NCBI GenBank assembly: GCA_963922205.1
Contig: CAWUHX010000143.1
Coordinates: 310,001 to 374,000, forward strand
Reading direction: 5' to 3'
Source: Romanomermis culicivorax
Lineage: Eukaryota; Nematoda; Enoplea; Mermithida; Mermithidae
DNA length: 64,000 nucleotides
Positions within the stretch are counted from its first letter, which is position 1; each line of letters opens with the position of its first letter. The notes beneath the pieces are model-generated. The model made no database searches. It had not been told where the DNA came from and saw only the letters and a list, made by a program, of their open reading frames with translations. Positions 1 through 10,469 of the stretch are shown piece by piece. The translations under genes were made by a program, and so were the position numbers.

Positions 1-430
1 AATTTATTCAAACACACTCTTCAGAATCACAGTAGAACCCCATACAACAGATAAATCCTTTTAAAAGTTTTCAAGTACACGCAGAATAATAAGGCTCACA
101 AATTAAGCCAGTCATTATTCAATCGATGATGTATATTAAAATTTCAGTGAAAATTTTCAATCTTATAGTGAAACACTACATGTTTCTTTATCCATTCTTC
201 GTCTAATTGAGCGAAATATTAAAATAACAACGAATGCAACTTTTCTGTTGTAATGATGGCAACTCAGCTTTTACAACAAGTATAGCATTGTGCATTAGCG
301 TGATTTTACTAGGAACAAGCGGGACCAATTTTTCAACAGCTGCCATTCTAGCTGTTCCAAATCCTGACGCCTCTTTGGTGTCTGCTAATGGATTTCGTTA
401 TACAGAGGTCATGCGACATCACCTTGTTGA
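1..430. other. No recognisable gene
   Basis: AT-rich sequence. One plus-strand reading frame from 234 runs to 599, with a hydrophobic stretch near its start (SIALCISVILLGTSGTNF), but its second half lies inside the MITE that begins at 431. No family is recognised and no splice context or homologous copy supports it. It could be the tail of a gene outside the window; I do not call it. Confidence 0.3.
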
Positions 431-683
431 CATACATGTAAGAGGTCCAATCAGTTGGTACGTATCAAAATTTTGGGGGTCCCAAAAATCCCCAGAAAAA
501 TCAAAAAAATTTTCCCAAAAAGGTCCAAAAAAGCTACTTTTTTCCCAATTTTTCCGAACAGGGAGGAAGTTTCGACATTCGGGTATAGGGCTCGATTAAA
601 TTGGGGGGGGGGGGTCCGACATTTGGGTATAAAGTTCGACCAAGTTGCGGGGTCCCCCAACTTCTTCCCCAATTACAGGTATG
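431..683. mobile_element. MITE family B, complete copy (253 bp)
   Basis: Begins CATACATGTAAGAGG and ends AATTACAGGTATG, so the ends are imperfect inverted repeats. It is flanked by a perfect 8-bp target duplication, CTTGTTGA, at 423-430 and 684-691. The interior is G-run and C-run rich and has no coding capacity. It resembles the copies at 20018-20217 and 54832-55047, including the paired phrases about CCAAGTTG and TTTCCCAAAAAGG. An 8-bp duplication fits hAT, P or Merlin-type transposases; the superfamily is not settled. Confidence 0.85.
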
Positions 684-1140
684 CTTGTTGATTCGCCCGA
701 ATGCTATAGTTTAATATAGTTTAAACCAGGCTGCCTTATAGAGAGGAGTATGAGCGGGGTATTAACCCTACCTAAAGTCTTGAAAATTAGTCACTGATTG
801 CCTAATTTTGAGACAAAGTGAAGTGTTTAGTTGACATTTAGCTTTATTACCTCCGCAAATTTTCAAATTTACCCTCAACCTGCAGAATCTAATCTTGGGG
901 ACTTCTGGTTTAAACTCTTGAAAATCAAAATCAAATCAATGTTTTATGTCTAAGATCTTAAAGCTCTCATCGTTGTATAAATTAACATTTCGTGCAATAC
1001 ATCTCCTACAGCATCACAGAATAATATTCGAAAACATAAGGTATACACTAGACGATATAATTCCGGCGATACTTTTTGAAATTCGAAGCTGAAAACACTT
1101 CTAAACTACACTGAAATTCCTAAATTTTCACAACCCAATT

Positions 1141-1652
1141 TGCGTTTGTGTCAATTGGAACAAATTTTTGACTGGTCTAAGGCTAATTTTTTTGATTTTT
1201 AGTCATTTTAGGGGCTGAAAACGCAAAATTTTCTCGGCGCTTCGCGCTGTCAATCAATATAATATCGACTACTTTTATTTGTTTCGAAGGCGAGCCAATT
1301 CTATTCGAATAGTATATTTTTATTATCGTAACAGACTTTCAGACTGTCAATGACTGATGAATGAATAGATTTGTATTGTATTTGATTGGTAACCGAAATT
1401 TTTATTTTTGCTGTTTGATTCGAACAAAAAATTGACACTATTCGTACAATTTTTATACCAAAATTTACGCGACGTGTAAATTTTTCAGAAAGCAATTCGT
1501 AGCCGAAAATTAAAGACAAATATAAATTTCCTAACAAAGTCGATAAAAACATCTGAATTCTCGCAACATTCGATTTCCTTTCAAATCGTTAAGCCGTTTT
1601 CCCGATCAGTTTTTCTTATATCACTGATGTGGTCAGATAGAATAGGGTAGGC
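1141..1652. repeat. Interspersed repeat with GC hairpin, copies near 58.97 and 60.19 kb
   Basis: 1160-1320 (a GACTGGTC phrase, then the hairpin CGGCGCTTCGCGC near 1232) matches 58971-59110. 1380-1640 (CGAAATTTTT, TTTGATTCGAACA, GATCAGTTTTTCTTAT) matches 60193-60505. Each block is colinear but diverged. No open frame and no clear terminal repeats were found. The stretch 692-1140 before it shows nothing I can name. Confidence 0.6.
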
Positions 1653-1660
1653 ATAGAAAT

Positions 1661-3191
1661 TAGGGTTGTCCCGGGGCAGACATTTTAGCCGGGGCCGGGG
1701 CAGACACATAACATATACGTCACTAGTGGTACCATACTTCATGTATCACATCGAAAAATTTTTAAGGTGATTCTTTTTCTTTTTATTTCATGTCACCTAT
1801 GATACTGCATTGATTGATAGGTTAGATAGGGTCTGATGCAGACAAAAAAAATTAAATTTTTAGGATAATTGTCATTACTAAAAATTAGGAAACATTCTTT
1901 TCCCGAAGAAACTGCATTGCATACATGAACTTGTATCGATTCATCTGCAGGGTTTTTTAGCATGGTGCTATCGATCGTAATCACCGTTTATGAGCATAAG
2001 GTAATCATAATAATAAACAGTCTTTTCATATCAATGAAACCATGCGAATTAAGGTTGCAAAAAATTCAGCAGCAACTTTCAATATTTTAGTCGAAAATTT
2101 TTCAAATTTCAATGTTCTAGAATGCAGGAAAATGTATATTTCTCAACATATTTAATACAAAAATTATGCACGCATCCGATAGTTTAGATTCCCCAAACAG
2201 ATGAAATATCTGTCATTTTTCTGTTGTGATGATGTCTAAATCATATTTCAAATGGGAAGTTTATGTTCACAAAACAGTAAAATATTCAAACACTGCAAAA
2301 GGATCGAGAAAAATCTTGATTTTTTTCAACTATGTCAAGAAACAATACAAGATTGAACATCATCCACGAGATAGGACGACATTTTTCAACTGTGAACCAG
2401 AACTAACATTCAAAATTATAAATCATTTGAATCCGGCGCAAGACGCCGGAAAATTTTCAGGATTTTTTGTTTTAAAATGCATGAAAATGACTTTCCAGAC
2501 AGAAAATCCTATAACGTAATCAAAGGAATCGTCAGGCTTTAGGTTGCACTATCCATCAAAAAATCTGTACAGTACGGATCCGTACCAGCCCAAAAAATTC
2601 CGTCTGGTACAGAAAAAAAACCCCGACTGGAAGGGAGAAACTTTTGGAAAATGCTCGAGAAGAAAGTTGAAGATATCACCAAATTGTGGTGAAAAATCAA
2701 AAATCACCATTTTCCCAAATGACAACCTTGTCAACATCCTCATTCTCTTTGTCACTTTTGCATAGTGAATGACTGTGGCTCGAATCTGAATTCGCTTCAG
2801 CTCTATCTTCTTGGACACTACTTAGGTAATTTGAAAACATGTTTTGACATGTATGCTGAAGTTTAGGCAAATCAGTAATAGTGAATAGCTAATACAATTG
2901 TACGTTTTCTGAAAAAATCAATTGAAGTTGGAGTGCAGTTCCGGATGTAATGAAAACTTTTAAACTTTTATCCAAATAGAACATGAAATTAGTGATCCCT
3001 AAAAGTATTACTGTCAAAATAACTACTGAATATTTACTTGTCACAGTCTAAACTTCAATTTTATTATAAATCGAGCTTGTTATACTATCAAAAATACAAA
3101 TTTTTTGTAGTCTTGCCCCGAACCGGGGCAACCCTAGCCCCGGCCCGTGGCCGGGGCAGCTGCCCCGGTGCCGGGGCCTGGGACAACCCTA
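1661..3191. mobile_element. Non-autonomous hAT-like element (1.53 kb)
   Basis: Left end TAGGGTTGTCCCGGGGC, right end GCCTGGGACAACCCTA: inverted ends sharing TAGGGTTGTCCC. Flanks are ATAGAAAT (1653-1660) and ATAGAGAT (3192-3199), an 8-bp duplication with one mismatch, as expected for hAT. GGGGC/GCCCC runs follow both ends. The interior contains an older interspersed repeat (about 2060-2640) that also occurs alone near 54400-55140. No transposase frame was found. The left edge of the 6.5-kb duplication falls inside it at 2135, so the second duplicate carries only its 3' part, ending near 9768. Confidence 0.75.
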
Positions 3192-3235
3192 ATAGAGATG
3201 TTAGTCGGGGATGCAATTGAACACGAAGGTGAATC

Positions 3236-3890
3236 ACTTATAATTCTTTATATTATTTTAGTGCACAGTTAGAAAATATCATTATAGTTAGTGCTTATAG
3301 ATTCTAATTATCAACATATTATGGATAAATCTTTCATTCTGTATTGTTTTTTTACGAATTTTATGAAAACTAACATTTTTCTCAATCATTTTCTCAAGAT
3401 CTTTTTGCGATCTTCATAAAAATTCTGACTTTCATGTGATTAAAATATTTTGAGTGTAAGGCAATGCTAGAAATTCTTGCTGGTTGAAAGATCCAAGTTA
3501 TTAGCCACTTACCTAGTTTTTGAATATTAGTTTGTCGGACTAAAAATTCATAAAATTCACTGAGAAATCAAACCTGAACAGAAAGATTTTTCGGCGCTAT
3601 GCGCCGAAAAAATTTCTTTAGTCTACTTTTCACTTTCTCTCAAAAACTCAGAAAATCGAGTATTATATGCCTAAAAAACCGACACGGATCGAATGAAATA
3701 TACAAGAAAACTACTTTGCGATGATTTTCCCCATCTAAGCAAATTTATCGATTTTAGAGTGAGCAATCAAAAATTGATCTGCGCAACCAAAATTTTTTCC
3801 CAAGTTGCACATTGCAATCTGGCCTGTGCAACATAGCCCTGTGTTGAAGGCTGTCAGTATGTTTTAGGGCGAAAAAAATTTTTTGTGCCA
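3236..3890. repeat. Long inverted repeat, left arm
   Basis: This block (GC hairpin CGGCGCTATGCGCCG near 3593; CAAGTTGCACATTGCAATCTGG near 3801 forms a second, weaker hairpin) is the diverged reverse complement of about 7020-7870. The arms flank the TIR element 3892-6525. A third copy lies near 62000-62400 and a partial one near 54060-54190. The duplicate of this arm is about 9813-10467. No coding capacity. Confidence 0.7.
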
Positions 3891-4104
3891 TCTGGGGCCG
3901 TATTCATAAAAAGGCTAAAGTCTACAGACCGGTCTATAGACCACAGTCGGGAAAAAACGGTATTCATAAAAAGTCTTAAGTCTAAAAGTCGGTCTAAAAA
4001 CATAGTTTTTTTTAGCATTTTACAAGCCATGGCTTGTTGGACTGACCAAATGGCTTGTAGAATTTTAGTCCAACAAGCCAAAATGGCTTGTCAGAATTTT
4101 TTGA

Positions 4105-4960
4105 GTCATGTGTTTGATCATATCGGATACAGAAAAGATGCATTTTGGTGCATTTTAGAAGGTCATAATCTCAAAATTTTCCGGCGCTTCGCGCCGGTTA
4201 TAACTTAAATATGCATTATTATTCATTTCCTAGCTCAGGCGCTGCTTCTAACATGTCTTCCTTGATTTATCATTTAATCTTTAATAGTTTTAATCCTCTT
4301 AAACGTATTATCTCATGTTTTAATTGGTAATCTTCAATATTTTATCTTGATATTTAATGAAGATTCACATTTTTCCCTTGACATATTTTTCGACAAAGAT
4401 CAATACGTCAAGTCTGTCAACTTTTTGAAGCGATTATTCCTTTCTCAATGTAAAATCAATCCAAAAGCTTCATGGAAGTAGTTTTCGGAAATTTCTACTC
4501 TTCTTACTCATATCTTTTCGGCCAAGTTCATGAGAGTGTGTGAATAAATTAATGGTTTTAAAATTTTTCAAACATAACATTCTAGAAATTACGACTTTTG
4601 AATAACTAATTCTTCAAATAAGTGGTTGGAAAATTGGTTTTCCAGCATCGCAGAATGTCAATACCCAAAAAAAAATTTTTTCAGGCAGGAAAGATTAATA
4701 GCTTTTTTGGGCTCTCACTTGTCATCATAGAGGACTTAACCATCGATTTCTCATGTAATTCAAAGTCATTATGTTCTTGGATAGTTTGCTGGAAAATTTG
4801 TTTCATGATGCTTGTAGATTGAACATCGATCAAACTCCAAAATTTCAAATGTTGCCTGAATTTTAATGAATTATCAGCTCTAAAATGTTATTGAATAAAT
4901 GTTGAATGACGTCTCTTTTTTGATCAATTGCCGTGATGCTCAATATGTACATTTCTTTAA
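4105..4960. repeat. Long GC-hairpin repeat, segment nested in TIR element
   Basis: Starts with TCGGATACAGAAAAGATGC and the hairpin CCGGCGCTTCGCGCCGG at about 4181, then a roughly 700-bp AT-rich body. The same body appears in the opposite orientation at about 15890-16490, split from its own hairpin (19636) by the pogo-like insertion. The duplicate lies at about 10682-11537. Confidence 0.7.
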
Positions 4961-5382
4961 AAAATAACCTAGCATTGAAATTTATTCATGTATACTGATA
5001 TTATAAAATTGGCTCGTAAAAATTTGGAATGGCTTGTAAAATTTTAGGTCAACAAGCCACTTGGCTTGTGACTCGGTAGGTCAAAAAAAAACCCTGGGTC
5101 TAAATCAGTCGACTTTTAGACCGAAAATTTAGCCTGCTACCCTAGCGGGCTAAATGTATTTAGACCAAAATTTTTCATTGAAATGGCTGCATTCTTAAAA
5201 TTTGGGTGTTGAGACGAGAAAGAGTTTTTCGTGATATACGAGATTCCTTAGCTTTTAAACCAAAAATGCAGAGATTTTGTTTTGATCGTTAAGACATATT
5301 GAACATTACTGAATTGATTTGTGGAGATATTGAAAGTCCGACTCAGAGAAATTGAGATATTCCTGCGATTTTGTAAGTTTGC

Positions 5383-5449
5383 ATTGCTATACGGTGCTAC
5401 TCTTGTAGGACAATTCAAATGTCCTACAAGAGTAGCACCGTATAGCAAT
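5383..5449. repeat. Perfect palindrome, 29-bp arms, 9-nt loop
   Basis: Arms run 5383-5411 and 5421-5449 with a loop of AATTCAAAT; pairing is perfect over 29 bp (arm begins ATTGCTATACGGTGC). The second duplicate has it intact at 11960-12026. The stem size would fit a small-RNA precursor, but a perfect stem is more typical of a recent foldback than of a selected miRNA. Confidence 0.9.
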
Positions 5450-7062
5450 TACTGCTGCGATTTTATGCCATTTGCCACAGTATATCAGTTTTCCAAGTGG
5501 AAATCAAATTCAAAAAGTTAAATGTGATTTCACTCAGAAGCTGGTTTTCCTGGTATGCATTCATGCTTTTCTCTAGCACTTTGGAACATGGGAGGAAGGA
5601 ATTTATCAGACATGCTTACTCTGCTGTTCTAGTAGCTGAGTTTCAATGATACATAGAAGTTTAAAATTATTTCGTTACTCTAGGTATAGTCATTGTTCTA
5701 TTGTTTCCCTTCTTTATGAGTACATTGCAACGATCATTGCTTCCTCATTAGCTGTAAATCTTGGCCTGACGCTCATTGTGCTGATCAGGGACCAACGAGA
5801 TTATGACTATGTCCGTCAGTTTTTGTGTTTTTTACACATGATCGAAACTATTTTTAACTTAATTTATTCAAGCTTGGGGCTGAGGAATACTTATGCCCTT
5901 TTTTCAATGATCTACACAATATTTTGGGGTATTTTTTACTTGTAAGCTTTATTTATAGATTTGAAAGCATATAAACTTATCTTACCTTTTCTCTTCATTG
6001 ATTGAAAGTGGAATTTTTTAGAAATAGTGACATTATTGTGACCATTCATCAGGGAGGAGACTTCAACAACTATCCTATCGCATATACAAGTTTTTGGAAG
6101 ATATAATAACGATAAAATATTCGATCGAGCAATCAGGAAATGTTAGTATTTTCTCTTATAGGATATTTGAACATTTTGTATTTAAATTTACGGCATGAGA
6201 AACCTTTTTTCTGGGCGTTTGAGTTCTTTGTTCCAGAATGCGACAAACTAGGCATCGATTTGTGGATCTTCCTGAGACCAACTCAAAAACATCGTTCAAA
6301 AAGTTCTATCTCATTTATTCATAGAGTTATGGCTACTAATATTCGATTCTATTAGTAATATCACAATTTCTACTAGTCTTTTTCTGACGGGCTAAAGTCT
6401 ATAGACCGGTCTACATTTAGACAGCCAAAAAAATCTTTTATGAATACAGACTTTAGCCCGGTCTATAGACTTTAGCTCGGTCTATAGACTTTAGACTTTA
6501 GCCTCCTTTATGAATACGGCCCCAGGCCTGTATTTAGAGAGGGGAAGAGGAGAATTTCCCCTAAATTTTTTTTAGAAAAAAATTTTCAGCAATATCATTG
6601 TACTTATACATTACAATCCCAAATTAAATTATCTACATACTTTTTGTCAAACATAGAATTTAGCCACTAATTCAAGCACACATAAACGAACTGAAAATAA
6701 GTCGTCTTTAAATTACTTTGATTTTCTTTTTATTCAGTAAATTCTTAAAAAAATTTGCGACATTCTCCCTTTTTTTGGAAATCCTGGATACGGGTAAGTG
6801 TGCCATTGGTAAAAATTTGCTTGGTCCTTTGCGCCAATCGGCACAAATGCCCGTGCATCAAAAAAACACTGTTAATGAACAGAAAGACGAACAAAGCATT
6901 GCGGAGCGAGATCTATCATCAAGTTGATTGGTCGAAAAAGTTTATATCATCAAGTTGATTGGTCCTAGTAGTCTACTCCTAGTTCTTCCAAAATCAATAA
7001 ATTTTTTCGAAATCAAATCGATGACAGTTCTTCCTTCCGCAACAGGGTTTTTTTTGCACAGG

Positions 7063-7085
7063 CCAGGTTGCAATGTGCAACCTGG
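7063..7085. repeat. GTTGCA hairpin (CCAGGTTGCA / TGCAACCTGG)
   Basis: Perfect 10-bp stem with a 3-nt loop. Related hairpins occur at about 7987 and 14565 (CAAGTTGCAC-T-GTGCAACTTG), 61278 (same with A), and in weaker form at 3801, 10380 and 62355. They sit in repeat DNA near the GC-hairpin modules. Confidence 0.75.
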
Positions 7086-7266
7086 AAAAAAATTTTGGTT
7101 GCACACATAAATTTTTGGTTGCTCACTCTAAAATCGATAGATTTGCCCAAATTTATCGGAAAAACCATCGCAAACTAGTTTTCTTGTATTTCATTCGATC
7201 CGCGTCGATTTTAGGCATTTAAAACCCAATTTTTTGAATTTTGGAGAGAAAATGAAAAGATTAATA

Positions 7267-7446
7267 TGAGGTAAAGTGGGGTGACTTTGATCAGAGCATG
7301 GCATTTGATAACTATTTGAGATCAGCAGGGCGTTTTTGTTGCGTAGACAACCCCTGCTGTGAGGTAGTCTACACAGCAAAAATGATCACCTGATCTCAAA
7401 TAGTTATCAAATGCCATGCTCTGATCAAAGTCGCCCCACTTTACCA
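7267..7446. mobile_element. Foldback MITE, Tigger/pogo-like ends (180 bp)
   Basis: Ends GAGGTAAAGTGGGGTGACTT and its near complement GTCGCCCCACTTTACC, flanked by TA on both sides (7265-7266, 7447-7448). About 57 bp of each arm pair almost perfectly, and the centre folds again, so the element is one long hairpin. The termini share GGTAAAGTGGGG with the pogo-like element at 16491-19621, which could mobilise it. Duplicate copy at 13844-14023. Confidence 0.85.
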
Positions 7447-8656
7447 TAACTAGTGTATAGTATTCTGTTCGGCGCGTAGCGCCAAAATTTTTTTCAGTAT
7501 TTCAATATTATAGAATGCTGGAAATGAATCTTTTCACCTTTTATTTTTCAGACTGACGGTTTGAGCTCTCAGCGAATTAGATGAATTTCAGTCGGACAAA
7601 CTAAAATTCGAAAAACTAGGCAAACTCTTGCATTTTCTTACACTCAAAATGTTTTAATTACATGAAAGTCAAAATTTTCATGAAGAGAAGATCGCAAAAA
7701 AATTTTGAGAGAATGACTTAGAAAAATGTTAGTTTTTATCAAATTCGTCAAAAAACAATATACAAGATCAAACATTTATCCATAATATGTTGATAACTGG
7801 AAGCTATAAGCAGTAACTGGAATGACCTTTCAGACCCGCGCACTAGAATAATATAAAAAATTATAAATGAATTTAAACCCGGCGCGAAGCGCCGGAAAAT
7901 TCTCACTTTTTTCCATTTTAGAACGCATAAAAATGCATCTCCGGACAAAAAACCCTATAACCTAATCAAAAGTTCAGTCAGGCCTCAAGTTGCACTGTGC
8001 AACTTGGCAGAAAAAAATTGGTTGTACAGCCCGAAATTTGGTTCCTGTGTGCAAAAAAAACCTGCTCCGCAATGCCATCCACCGTTTTCTCCTCAAATGG
8101 GGTGTTCTGAGGAAAAAAATTTCGAAATAAGGAAAAAAAATTTGGGTATGGACCAACGTTTTTTCCTCAAATGGGGTCTTTTGAGGAAAAAAATTTTGGG
8201 TATGGTTCTCATTGTGGAAAAACTTTTGGGGAACTCTAAACCGAAAAGATGCGTTTTGGTGGACTTGAAAGGGTCAAAATCTCAAAACTTTCCGGCGCTT
8301 CGCTCCGGTCATGGGTATAATCTTAACTATTTTCTATCAGGCGCGGCCGTTAGCATATCTACTTCGACTTATTAATTAATGCTCAACAGTTTCCATCAAT
8401 CAAGTTAGCTCGCTTCATTTTCTAATCGTTAACAGTCCATTATGTCGCCCAAAATTGAGATTTTTCATCAATTCTCTCAATTTTTCCTCTCGATGCTTGG
8501 AATTTTTTAAACGTTTGCAACCTGGACTTTCGCGTTTATTGAAGATGGAAATTGAAGACATCATTCTAGACTGCGATTTTAGAACTCCTATTCATGAATA
8601 TCTGTTGGAGATATTTATTTTTCAGCGTTTTAAAATATAAAAACCCGAAAATTTTT

Positions 8657-8711
8657 ATATATTTCTCAACATATATTTCTCAACATATTTGGAATATATT
8701 TAGAATAAATA
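8657..8711. repeat. Filler at the duplication junction
   Basis: These 55 bp between the two copies consist of short direct repeats: ATATATTTCTCAACAT is present twice in the filler and again at the start of copy 2 (8711 onward), followed by TTGGAATATATTTAGAATAA. The repeated word is the first sequence of the duplicated unit (TATATTTCTCAACATATTT at 2135). Templated filler of this kind is typical of template switching or polymerase-theta repair. Confidence 0.85.
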
Positions 8712-10469
8712 TATATTTCTCAACATATTTAATACAAAAATTATGCACGCATCCGATAGTTTAGATTCCCCAAACAGATGAAATATCTGTCATTTTTCTG
8801 TTGTGATGATGTCTAAATCATATTTCAAATGGGAAGTTTATGTTCACAAAACAGTAAAATATTCAAACACTGCAAAAGGATCGAGAAAAATCTTGATTTT
8901 TTTCAACTATGTCAAGAAACAATACAAGATTGAACATCATCCACGAGATAGGACGACATTTTTCAACTGTGAACCAGAACTAACATTCAAAATTATAAAT
9001 CATTTGAATCCGGCGCAAGGCGCCGGAAAATTTTCAGGATTTTTTGTTTTAAAATGCATGAAAATGACTTTCCAGACAGAAAATCCTATAACGTAATCAA
9101 AGGAATCGTCAGGCTTTAGGTTGCACTATCCATCAAAAAATCTGTACAGTACGGATCCGTACCAGCCCAAAAAATTCCGTCTGGTACAGAAAAAAAACCC
9201 CGACTGGAAGGGAGAAACTTTTGGAAAATGCTCGAGAAGAAAGTTGAAGATATCACCAAATTGTGGTGAAAAATCAAAAATCACCATTTTCCCAAATGAC
9301 AACCTTGTCAACATCCTCATTCTCTTTGTCACTTTTGCATAGTGAATGACTGTGGCTCGAATCTGAATTCGCTTCAGCTCTATCTTCTTGGACACTACTT
9401 AGGTAATTTGAAAACATGTTTTGACATGTATGCTGAAGTTTAGGCAAATCAGTAATAGTGAATAGCTAATACAATTGTACGTTTTCTGAAAAAATCAATT
9501 GAAGTTGGAGTGCAGTTCCGGATGTAATGGAAACTTTTAAACTTTTATCCAAATAGAACATGAAATTAGTGATCCCTAAAAGTATTACTGTCAAAATAAC
9601 TACTGAATATTTACTTGTCACAGTCTAAACTTCAATTTTATTATAAATCGAGCTTGTTATACTATCAAAAATACAAATTTTTTGTAGTCTTGCCCCGAAC
9701 CGGGGCAACCCTAGCCCCGGCCCGTGGCCGGGGCAGCTGCCCCGGTGCCGGGGCCTGGGACAACCCTAATAGAGATGTTAGTCGGGGATGCAATTGAACA
9801 CGAAGGTGAATCACTTATAATTCTTTATATTATTTTAGTGCACAGTTAGAAAATATCATTATAGTTAGTGCTTATAGATTCTAATTATCAACATATTATG
9901 GATAAATCTTTCATTCTGTATTGTTTTTTTACGAATTTTATGAAAACTAACATTTTTCTCAATCATTTTCTCAAGATCTTTTTGCGATCTTCATAAAAAT
10001 TCTGACTTTCATGTGATTAAAATATTTTGAGTGTAAGGCAATGCTAGAAATTCTTGCTGGTTGAAAGATCCAAGTTATTAGCCACTTACCTAGTTTTTGA
10101 ATATTAGTTTGTCGGACTAAAAATTCATAAAATTCACTGAGAAATCAAACCTGAACAGAAAGATTTTTCGGCGCTATGCGCCGAAAAAATTTCTTTAGTC
10201 TACTTTTCACTTTCTCTCAAAAACTCAGAAAATCGAGTATTATATGCCTAAAAAACCGACACGGATCGAATGAAATATAACAAGAAAACTACTTTGCGAT
10301 GATTTTCCCCATCTAAGCAAATTTATCGATTTTAGAGTGAGCAATCAAAAATTGATCTGCGCAACCAAAATTTTTTCCCAAGTTGCACATTGCAATCTGG
10401 CCTGTGCAACATAGCCCTGTGTTGAAGGCTGTCAGTATGTTTTAGGACGAGAAAAATTTTTTGTGCCAT

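Larger units (their letters stand above)
3892..6525. mobile_element. TIR element with TAGACCGGTCTA iterations, 2.6 kb
   Basis: Left end CTGGGGCCGTATTCATAAAA, right end TTTATGAATACGGCCCCAG: near-perfect inverted ends. Just inside both ends are repeated words built on GTCTATAGACC and GGCTAAAGTCTA; TAGACCGGTCTA is itself a palindrome. Inner CAAGCCATGGCTTG-type words occur near 4025-4090 and 5030-5065. I could not define a target duplication, so the superfamily is open. A nested long-repeat segment lies at 4105-4960. Two small frames, 5646-5945 (99 aa, several hydrophobic segments) and 6140-6355, match no family I know. Copy 2 of the duplication holds the same element at 10470-13102. Confidence 0.65.
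7020..7870. repeat. Long inverted repeat, right arm
   Basis: Reverse-complement partner of 3236-3890, interrupted by the foldback MITE at 7267-7446. It carries GC hairpins CGGCGCGTAGCGCC (about 7469) and CCGGCGCGAAGCGCCGG (about 7877). The outer part (7870-8040) is also found reversed at 61200-61440. Confidence 0.65.
2135..8656. repeat. Tandem segmental duplication, copy 1 (6522 bp)
   Basis: Matches 8712-15233 at a constant offset of 6577 bp (6578 in places because of single-base indels that cancel). I counted roughly a dozen differences, for example 2442 A/G, the run near 3700, 4026, 6535, 7408 and 8152, or about 99.8% identity, so the event is recent. It is not one mobile element: it starts inside the hAT-like element and ends inside the long GC-hairpin repeat. 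Short reading frames inside appear in both copies and show no protein family. Confidence 0.97.

Noticed and set aside
1232-1250. GC hairpins as bacterial-type terminators or CRISPR-like repeats
   Set aside because: The host is a eukaryote, spacing is irregular, and the hairpins sit inside dispersed repeats of different kinds.
2226-2818. Short frames repeated at 8803-9395
   Set aside because: They repeat only because the 6.5-kb segment is duplicated; a diverged copy near 54.5 kb has broken frames, so no coding constraint is seen.
8657-8711. Short tandem satellite
   Set aside because: The repeated word occurs only at the duplication joint and at the start of the unit, which marks filler and not a satellite.
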